A model generated the notes under the pieces. It was given only the letters and a program-made list of their open reading frames with translations. It was not told the origin of the DNA and did not search any database. The position numbers and the translations under genes were made by a program. Positions 57,301-64,000 of a stretch of 64,000 bases of DNA are shown one piece after another. The stretch's first letter is position 1, and each line of letters opens with the position of its first letter. Origin of the DNA: Branchiostoma floridae (taxonomy: Eukaryota > Chordata > Leptocardii > Amphioxiformes > Branchiostomatidae); NCBI RefSeq assembly GCF_000003815.2, contig NC_049991.1, positions 19,213,307 to 19,277,306 on the forward strand. Reading direction: 5' to 3'.

Positions 57301-60300
57301 GGGGTTGAGACATAAACAATATTAATTGCATTATTTGTGAGCAGAAAAATGGAACCACATGCTATTAATAGTCTAATAAAATGTTGGAACATGGCATGAG
57401 CGGGCTCCTCTTCTGAGTACAGAAAGGAAATGTTTTATAACATTTAGTTATGACGTAGAAAATTTCAATTGTAAAATGTACCTTTATTAACATTGACAAA
57501 CAAATTGTTTTTCTATTCTTAATAAATGACAACAATACAGGTAAGTAAGGTGTGTTTCTTTTATAACAGGCCAGGTAAGACGCCGTACAGGTAAGTAAGG
57601 TGTGTTTCCTTTTATAGCAGACCAGGTAAGACACCGTACAGGTGAGTAAGGTGTGTTTCCTTTTATAGCAGACCAGGTAAGACACCGTACAGGTAAGTAA
57701 GGTGTGTTTTCTTTTATAGCAGACCAGGTAAGACACCGTACAGGTGAGTAACATGTGTTTCCTTTTATAGCAGACCAGGTAAGACACCGTACAGGTAAGT
57801 AAGGTGTATTTCCTTTTATAGCAGACCAGGTAAGACACCGTACAGGTGAGTAAAGTGTATATCCTTTGATTACAGAGCAGGTTAGACACCATACAGGTGA
57901 GTAACGTGTATTTCCTTTTATAACAGGCCAGGTAATACACCATACAGGTAAGTAAGGTGTGTTTCCTTTTATAGCAGACCAGGTAAGACACCGTACAGGT
58001 AAGTAAGGTGTGTTTTCTTTTATAGAAGACCAGGTAAGACACCGTACATGTGAGTAAGGTGTGTTTCCTTTTATAACAGGCCAGGTAAGACACCATACAG
58101 GTAAGTAAGGTGTGTTTCCTTTTATAGCAGACCAGGTAAGACACCGTACAGGTGAGTAACATGTATTTCCTTTGATTACAGACCATGTAAGACACCATAC
58201 AGGTGAGTAACGTGTATTTCCTTTGATTACAGACCAGGTAAGACACCGCACAGGTGAGTAAGGTGTATTTCCTTTGCATATAGACCAGATAGGGTGAGTA
58301 AAGCAACTTTACTTTGCCTATAGACCAGATAGGCCATTATACAGGTAAGTTAGGTGTCTTTCCTTCGCCTATATACCAGATAGGGCATTATACAGATAAG
58401 TAAGGTGTCTTTCCTTTGCCTATAGACCAGATAGGGCATTATACGGGTGAGTAAGGCGTCTTTCCTTTGCCTATAGACCAGATAGGGCATTATACGGGTG
58501 AGTAAGGCGTCTTTCCTTTGCCTATAGACCAGATAGGGCATGATACAGGTAAGTAAGGTGTCTTTCCTTTGCCTATAGACCAGTTATGGTATTATACAGG
58601 TGAGTAAAGCAACTTTCCTTTGCCTATATACCATATAGGCCATTATACAGGTGAGTAAGGTGTCTTTCCTTTGCCTATAGACCAGATAGGGCATTATACA
58701 GGTAAGTAAGGTGTCTTTCCTTTGCCTACAGACCAGATAGGTATTATACAGGTGAGTAAAGCAACTTTCCTTTGCCTATAGACCATATAGGCCATTATAC
58801 AGGTGAGTAATGCGTCTTTCCTTTGCCTATAGACAAGATAGGTATTATACAGGTGAGTAAAGCAACTTTCCTTTGCCTATAGACCAGATAGGGTATTATA
58901 CAGGTGAATAAGGTGTCTTTCCTTTGCCTATAGACCAGATAGGGCATTATACAGGTAAGTTAGGTGTCTTTCCTTTGCCTATAGACCAGATAGGGCATTA
59001 TACAGGTAAGTAAGGTGTCTCTCCTTTGCCTATAGACCAGATAGGGTATTTTACAGGTGAGTAAAGCAACTTTCCTTTGCCTATAGACCAGATAGGCCAT
59101 TAAACAGGTGAGTAATGCGTCTTTCCTTTGCCTATAGACCAGATAGGTATTATACAGGTGAGTAAAGCAACTTTCCTTTGCCTATAGACCAGATAGGGCA
59201 TTATACAGGCAAGTAAAGCGTCTTTCCTTTGCCTATAGACCAGATAGGGCATTGTACAGGTAAGTTAGGTGTCTTTCCTTTGCCTATAGACCAGATAGGG
59301 GATTATACGGGTGACTAAGCTGTCTTTCCTTTGCCTATAGACCAGATCGGGCTTTAAACCGGTTCATAAGGAGCCTTTCCTTCCCTTATGGCCCGGACAG
59401 GAGATAATCCACTCAACTAAGGGGAATTTACCTTCTGCCCGAGCACCAAACCACCGGAAAACGACCTCAAAAAACGGTGATACTCCGCCGCATCGGGCCC
59501 AAACCAAAAANNNNNNNNNNNNNNNNNNNNNNNNNNNNNNNNNNNNNNNNNNNNNNNNNNNNNNNNNNNNNNNNNNNNNNNNNNNNNNNNNNNNNNNNNN
59601 NNNNNNNNNNACCTGTATAATGCCCTATCTGGTATATAGGCGAAGGAAAGACACCTTACTTACCTGTATAATGGCCTATCTGGTATATAGGCAAAACAAA
59701 GTTGCTTTACTCACCCTATCTGGTCTAAATGCAAAGGAAACACACCTTACTCACCTGTGCGGTGTCTTACCTGGTCTGTAATCAAAGGAAATACACGTTA
59801 CTCACCTGTATGGTGTCTTACATGGTCTGTAATCAAAGGAAATACATGTTACTCACCTGTACGGTGTCTTACCTGGTCTGCTATAAAAGGAAACACACCT
59901 TACTTACCTGTACGGTGTCTTACCTGGCCTGTTATAAAAGGAAACACACCTTACTCACCTGTACGGTGTCTTAGCTGGTCTGCTATAAAAGGAAACACAC
60001 CTTACTTACCTGTACGGTGTCTTACCTGGTCTGCTATAAAAGGAAACACACCTTACTCACCTGTACGGTGTCTTACCTGGTCTGCTATAAAAGGAAACAC
60101 ACCTTACTTACCTGTACGGCGTCTTACCTGGCCTGTTATAAAAGAAACACACCTTACTTACCTGTATTGTTGTCATTTAGTAAGAAGAGAAAAACAATTT
60201 GTTTGTCAATGTTAATAAAGGTACATTTTACAATTGAAATTTTCTACGTCATAACTAAATGTTATAAAACATTTCCTTTCTGTACTCAGAAGAGGAGCCC

Positions 60301-62478
60301 GCTCATGCCATGTTCCAACATTTTATTAGACTATTAATAGCATGTGGTTACATTTTTCTGCACACAAATAATGCAATTAATATTGTTTATGTCTTAACCC
60401 CTTCCAGTACTTTAAAAATATTTAGGAAGTGAAATGAAATACATTTTGTATTTGAAATAAGTTTGTACACACTGTAACAGATACTCATCTAATCAAATCC
60501 TCATTTTAGCAATGTTTCTGTGATAAATAAAGATAAGAAAAGTCCAGTTTGGTGAAGAGTTATTATTATAATGTAAATAGTATTGTTAATAATGAATAGC
60601 TATGTTTTTCTAGTATTGGTTACCTGCCCCTAGTCAGGTTTATAACACTAATGTGTCTGAGCCTTTTGTACATTATTGGGCACTGAGGAGAATCAATATC
60701 CATATTTGCACTAAGTTCCTCAAACCTGGGTAATTATAGCACAGAAATAAGGACCACATTGTAAATATCAGTCAGATGATAGCACTATGAATTGAAAATC
60801 TTGTTCAGAATTCACTCTAAAATGGTTGTATGATAAGCTATGCTACAACAGTCCCTTCCGCGATACTTATAGAACAGTCCCGCAAGGAGGTCACATGACT
60901 AGTGCCCGCCATTTTGAATTGCCATTGTTAATGTATGGCAGTATCGGCGGCGTACGTTTTGACCAAAAACAGGGACTTAAAATGCTTGTAAAGCACGGAA
61001 ACTCCGTACACATCAATGGGACACCATCTTGAACATGTTTGTGGCGGTAGGTTTAGGTGTCGTTGCGCGACGGCTGATATTTTTGTGGATATAGTGGGCA
61101 TTCGCTAAAAAGACATTTTGCTGGGCGTTCGCTAAAAAGACCATCAAGAATCGAAAACTTTGATTTATGTCACTTCGGGTCGATGGATTGACTTGAAACT
61201 CAGGATTGATACATGGGAGCACAACGTGAACATATTCCAAGCAAAAAAAATGAGATTCGTGCAGCGCGGACTTCTCTAGAGTGGGCGTTTGTGGGCATTC
61301 GCTAAAAAGACCCTCCCCTACAATAGTCACTTACTGCGACTCACCAATACGTTTGGACTCCCTATTTTAAAATCCTAGCTAAAAGTCTGCAGCAGGGCTA
61401 GCCCTTTGTAATAGCCATAGGCTAGTTGGGCAGCCCTGGCTGTGCGTGCTGAACAGCCAAACCAATAAATAAACACTTAATGTCTTTTATCTTCCACTTC
61501 CAAATTGTATGTTAGTCTACAACAAATGTGACAGCCCTAAATTGTGGGGAATTATTCTTCCAGTTTTAACTTAAGTGCACACTGACTGTTTGACACTCTA
61601 AGTTAAAGAAGAGAAACAGTTGAAAAGTAATCAAGTACTCACTGTTGCTCTCAAGTAAGGTCCCCAGGTATTCACATAGTCTGAAACAACCAAGTGACAA
61701 CAGATCATTGCTTTTAACAGTCTTTTGTTTGTTCAAGTTTTTGTCATCATCAAAGACCACAAGTCACCTTGTCAAGTAGTTCAGGTTCTATACTGGAGCA
61801 GTAAATAAAGCTCTATCTGTACCTGTACCTTTACCTGATGTTACGTTTTAGGTATAATGCTAGTTCACCTTTATCCGCAGGATAACCTATATATATCTGT
61901 TGCTTTCAGAAATGAGTACATGTATTTAGGGATATCAGATCGACGGACAGTCGATAGTCTCAAACTACAATAGTTTGAACATATTACAACTTGAAACCAC
62001 CGTCTGTCGACTTGATATCCCTTAACACCATGTGGGTAAACACAACGAATATAGGTTACTTACTTACTTGTTACTTGGGCCCTTTGTTCCGGGCGGAACA
62101 TAGGCCACCGATGATTGCCCTCCACAGTACACGTCTCTGGGCCTTACCCTGCAGATAAAGTTGAACTAGCATTTTCTAGCCCTATAAACAAGTAGACTAT
62201 TGTTGTGGTCCCCCGACACTAAGAGAAGAGTCGGCCGTCCAAGCTCAACTCTCAAGAAGCTCATTGAGGACGAAACAGGACTGGAGGGGAAAGGTCTTCT
62301 TTCCGCGATGAAGGACAGGCAGTTTTGGAGGGCCAACTTCGTTTGCTCCACCTCTCAAGAGGATGAAAGATGATGATGATGATAAACAAGTAACGGCCCA
62401 CTCACCCATGGCTGATATCCAGGAGTCCCCCAGAGCCACACCCTTCAGGTTACACTTTACATCCCCCTGCTTCACTGC
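48356..62478 (-). CDS. SCPEP1: Retinoid-inducible serine carboxypeptidase (SCPEP1-like), 3' nine coding exons
   Basis: Minus-strand exons: 62478-62406, 61680-61643, 55633-55505, 52890-52794, 50874-50761, 50228-50166, 49784-49707, 49272-49118 and 48418-48356 (stop TGA). Together they give 810 nt, the last 269 residues. All junctions are GT-AG and in phase. Diagnostic blocks include CNLKGVALGDSWIS, WGPYL, GVSFYNIL, ELMNGPIKKYL, DFMKPVIDI, YNGQLDLI (catalytic Asp) and FYWILDAGHM/VPADAGETALRM (catalytic His). These match peptidase family S10, closest to SCPEP1. The nucleophile motif (GESYGG) and signal peptide must lie beyond 62478; none was seen between there and the window end. It is probably a lysosomal or secreted carboxypeptidase. 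Introns carry a large minisatellite, duplicated exon fragments and the foldback transposon. Confidence 0.93.
49515..49605 (+). mobile_element. SINE body fragment
   Basis: TGCCCTTGGGAAAGGCAC and AAAAATGGGTACCTGACTT match the SINE body at 44932-45416. Confidence 0.55.
49917..50133. mobile_element. MITE, TACTGTAAATGC ends
   Basis: Left TACTGTAAATGCAGAAATGC and right GCATATACAGTA are inverted. The interior repeats GCGGT and CACCGCGAA words on both strands. It lies in an SCPEP1 intron. Confidence 0.7.
51008..52595. repeat. 1.6-kb minisatellite in an SCPEP1 intron
   Basis: Units of about 20-25 bp are built from ACAGGGAAACACAGTCAG, with or without a CACC insertion, in changing higher-order order. 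Long artificial frames (Gly/Gln/Thr-rich) arise from it. It lies between the exons ending at 50874 and starting at 52794. Confidence 0.95.
53092..53436. mobile_element. CAGGG...CCCTG element, GGGTGCACC-word family, copy 2
   Basis: The ends CAGGGCTCGAAATTCATT and GTATTTTGAGCCCTG are flanked by AGTAT on both sides (53087-53091 and 53437-53441). Confidence 0.8.
53630..53720 (+). mobile_element. SINE body fragment
   Basis: TTGGAAAAGACACTTAACG and AAAATGGGTACTAGAGCCTG resemble the SINE body; it is strongly diverged. Confidence 0.4.
53871..54974. mobile_element. CAGGG...CCCTG element, TTGCCCG-word family, copy 4, interrupted
   Basis: It is inverted relative to the other copies. Left CAGGGTTGGACAAGTCCACT and right CTTGTCCGACCCTG bound it. 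It is split at 54205-54922 by a second element; joining the flanks restores the family sequence with a single TA. Confidence 0.75.
54205..54922. mobile_element. Nested 718-bp element with GAGTC ends and TA duplication
   Basis: GAGTCAATTCCAAGTCACCG at the left matches the inverted CGGTAATATGGAATCGACTC at the right (imperfect, about 22 bp). TA occurs on each side. The interior is AT-rich with repeated GTTCCAACATGTT-like and TTTAGAAC words and no transposase. The TA target suggests the Tc1/mariner superfamily. Confidence 0.75.
55744..55800 (-). pseudogene. Duplicated 5' edge of an SCPEP1 exon, copy 1
   Basis: On the minus strand ATGCAG is followed by the first about 50 bases of the 55633-55505 exon (SLLDHVGLQAVQK), which then departs from exon sequence. 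It includes a usable-looking 3' splice site. Confidence 0.85.
55910..55962 (-). pseudogene. Duplicated 5' edge of an SCPEP1 exon, copy 2
   Basis: The same fragment and acceptor lie about 168 bp further upstream in the gene, sharing intron flank (CATTTCTATC words) with copy 1. Confidence 0.85.
57535..59350. repeat. 51-bp minisatellite, left arm (two unit types)
   Basis: Type 1 (57535-58265) reads CAGGTAAGTAAGGTGTGTTT, CCTTTTATAGCAGACCAG and GTAAGACACCGTA. Type 2 (58265-59350) reads CAGGTAAGTAAGGTGTCTTT, CCTTTGCCTATAGACCAG and ATAGGGCATTATA. There are about 14 and 21 units. Since 51 is a multiple of 3, stop-free frames of up to 313 codons with 17-residue repeats appear on the minus strand; these are not supported as genes. 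Confidence 0.92.
59511..59610. other. Assembly gap (100 N)
   Basis: Run of N inside the minisatellite core of the foldback element. The about 160 bp before it are a scrambled version of the repeat unit and may be low-quality sequence. Confidence 0.99.
59611..60165. repeat. 51-bp minisatellite, right arm (inverted)
   Basis: These are reverse-complement units of the left array. About two type-2 units come first, then about eight type-1 units, so the arrays are mirror images of unequal length. Confidence 0.9.
61858..62170. mobile_element. MITE, GCTAGTTCACCTTTATCC family, interrupted
   Basis: The left end GCTAGTTCACCTTTATCCGC and a right end TAAAGTTGAACTAGC are inverted. The interior matches 3508-3736. 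About 80 bp of foreign sequence (62075-62155) lies near the right end. Confidence 0.55.
62200..62395 (+). pseudogene. LINE C-terminal fragment with GATGAT tail
   Basis: A frame reads KRRVGRPSSTLKKLIEDE, then LLSAMKDRQFWRANFV, and stops before GATGATGATGATG. This resembles the fragments at 4865-5105 and 10060-10245. Confidence 0.6.
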
Positions 62479-62639
62479 CTGCAACAACACAATTTCTTTT
62501 GTTTATTGTTCTCTTAGTCCCTTGTTCTTTCAGTCATAGTTGCTAAAAAATGTCCCTAACATGAACTGGACAGCCATAAATATGACGAAAAAGCAGTGTT
62601 GGTTCGTTTCTCAAATTTGCTCATAGATGGCTCTAAAAT

Positions 62640-62830
62640 GCAACAGAGAGCCTCTAAATCTTAAAAAATTGTTGGGGGAGGCCCCCCAAACCCCCCAAAG
62701 AGAGGGGGGCAACCGTGCGAGAGTTTGGCCGCGTCTTGGTGCGCCCCCTGACCCAACCCCCCCCCCCCCCCCCCTTAGCAAATTTCTGGATCCGCCAGTG
62801 AGTAGTGTCCAGACTATTTGATTTTACTGC
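62640..62830. mobile_element. G/C-run repeat ending near GGATCCGCCAG
   Basis: It has CCCCCCAAACCCCCC and long C-runs, then AAATTTCTGGATCCGCCAG. Similar G-rich text (GGGGGGCCTCCCCCAGG) lies inside the element at 21610-22245. Boundaries are uncertain. Confidence 0.4.
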
Positions 62831-63059
62831 TGCTGGGGTCCCTGACAAAGGTGGGCAGCACTCGGCTTGTCCTCACACACCACGCTTCCATGGGGCCTGT
62901 CCAGCAGGTTATGATTTAGGAAAAAGGCAAATTTTTAAAGAGGACCCTTTTTAACCAAAAATGATTTCACCAGGTTCAAATATAGGATATAGAACTGTTT
63001 TCTTTTACACAACACGATGCTTTGTTGCCTACCAGACATCTTCCTTGCTAGTAGGCATA

Positions 63060-63425
63060 TATAGAATACAACACGGTGTATTCCATATCACCCGAGGTAC
63101 CAGCCCGACCGTGGGTCGGATCGCCCGAGGGCAGAGGGTGATCCGACCCGCGGGAGGGCTGGGACCGCTACTTATCTCATACCCACTGTTTTGATGCGAA
63201 ATGCGCCAGAAGTTGAACAAATTTGTTGCCCTCGAAAAAAAAGCGTTGCAACAGTAATGTTCCAACATCCGAATCAGGTATTCGAACTTTCGATGCCGCC
63301 GTACTCGGCCCACTCGAAACAGTTCGATTCATTCGAATGGAGCCCGTGTGATAAGCCCGGGCCGTACGGAAAGTTATCAGCCGGTCCGGAACACCCGTAT
63401 CGAACGTTTTCGCGTCACGGGTATG
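63060..63425. mobile_element. Interspersed repeat (ACACGGTGTATTCC family), copy 2
   Basis: It is collinear with 17388-17710 over most of its length (ACACGGTGTATTCC, ATCCGACCCGCGGGAG, GAACACCCGTATCGAACG). Confidence 0.65.
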
Positions 63426-63812
63426 ACATAAACCATCTTATACACCACTGTGACCATTTACGCACGCACGGACGCCTATAAGTTTTCGTTTTTTCCTCGA
63501 ACCAATCTGGAGTGGAATTATTGCCTGCCACGGTGGTAATTGCTCCCACCATTAAGTCCTTCCGTGCCAGGCAGGCGGCCTATTAACCCTAACCCGCCCT
63601 AACACGGGACCTCAACTCTCCTCCTACATTGCCCCATGTGAGGCTATTTGGGGGGTAACCTCAAAGTAGAACTTAAAGAAGTAAATCGATGACAGAAGTA
63701 GAAGGCCAATATCAATTTTCCCATAACACATTACAGAAAAAGACAAGCCAAGGCAAGAAAGGGAATAATAATACATCAACCCAAGACAAAATAAGCTGCC
63801 CAATACATCATC

Positions 63813-63912
63813 NNNNNNNNNNNNNNNNNNNNNNNNNNNNNNNNNNNNNNNNNNNNNNNNNNNNNNNNNNNNNNNNNNNNNNNNNNNNNNNNNNNNNNNN
63901 NNNNNNNNNNNN
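63813..63912. other. Assembly gap (100 N)
   Basis: Run of N; it lies within the upstream intron of the partial SCPEP1 gene. Confidence 0.99.
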
Positions 63913-64000
63913 TGATTTTCCTTACTTCTACAGGGGGTCAGGAAGTGGAAGTTAAGTTATATTGATCCAGTTCAGCTCACGGAAGACAGGGATGGACAAG

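Larger units (their letters stand above)
56377..61317. mobile_element. Foldback (Mutator-like?) element with very long inverted arms
   Basis: It is flanked by the 9-bp duplication CTACAATAG (56368-56376 and 61318-61326). Intact host copies have one CTACAATAG or a close variant there. Inverted arms of at least 1.1 kb of unique sequence begin GGTCTTTTTAGCGAATGCCC at each end; the outermost 5 bases differ. The terminal word GTCTTTTTAGCGAA recurs two more times subterminally in each arm. The centre is a 51-bp minisatellite interrupted by a 100-N gap. Long inverted repeats and a 9-bp target fit Mutator-like elements. No transposase is visible. Confidence 0.85.
56106..61389. mobile_element. hAT-like CAGGCTTTTAGC element, inverted, split by a foldback element
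   Basis: The left end CAGGCCTTTAGCCAGGC and right end CTAGCTAAAAGTCTG are flanked by a perfect 8-bp duplication CAGCAGGG (56098-56105 and 61390-61397). Internal sequence is collinear with intact copies on both sides of the insertion at 56377-61317. Confidence 0.9.

Noticed and set aside
57365-58306. 313-codon minus-strand open frame with 17-residue repeats (YLVCYKRKHTLLTCTVS-like)
   Set aside because: It comes from a stop-free 51-bp minisatellite in a transposon arm; the mirrored arm gives the same tail on the plus strand. There is no start context, splice framing or family resemblance.

Overview
This is a eukaryotic, intron-rich genomic window. It looks like a lancelet (Branchiostoma-type cephalochordate) chromosome: short exons separated by introns packed with small DNA transposons, tRNA-derived SINEs and minisatellites, and protein sequences close to vertebrate ones. 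The genus is an inference; no ribosomal or mitochondrial marker is present. There are two 100-N assembly gaps (59511-59610 and 63813-63912). Exon structures below were built by hand from reading frame, splice sites and intron phase, and every joined exon series keeps an open frame. || Layout. (1) 374-445: a tRNA-Glu(UUC) gene. (2) 1651-2110: a palindromic Penelope-like retroelement remnant carrying a hammerhead ribozyme motif on each strand. (3) 2145-5353, plus strand: a small secreted, probably GPI-anchored protein resembling the N-terminal domain of CCDC3, with two duplicated and probably alternative signal-peptide exons. (4) 7130-23245, minus strand (possible 5' UTR exon near 25.8 kb): a 12-coding-exon adaptor of 805 aa. 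It has PH/PTB-like N-terminal exons, a 250-residue proline-rich region, a cluster of YxNx (GRB2-type) tyrosine motifs and a C-terminal Death domain. I do not recognise this architecture and consider it the most interesting gene here. (5) 26389-37147, plus strand: ZNF207/BuGZ, complete in 9 coding exons (498 aa), with a U12-type first intron and the GLEBS motif split over exons 7 and 8. (6) 37.6-48.3 kb: gene-poor and repeat-rich. (7) 48356-62478, minus strand: the 3' nine coding exons of retinoid-inducible serine carboxypeptidase (SCPEP1-like), whose 5' part lies beyond the right edge. || Gene orientation: gene 3 converges on gene 4, gene 4 and ZNF207 are divergent with 5' ends possibly about 0.5 kb apart, and ZNF207 converges on SCPEP1. 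The genes are not functionally linked in any obvious way. || Two genome-level themes stand out. First, fragments that cross an exon-intron boundary have been tandemly duplicated into the adjacent intron in three different genes, often with in-frame stops, leaving live-looking decoy splice sites. Second, transposons are nested with readable target-site duplications. The largest is a roughly 4.9-kb foldback element (56377-61317) inserted in a hAT-like element; its core is a 51-bp minisatellite in which each unit carries a consensus-like splice donor and acceptor.
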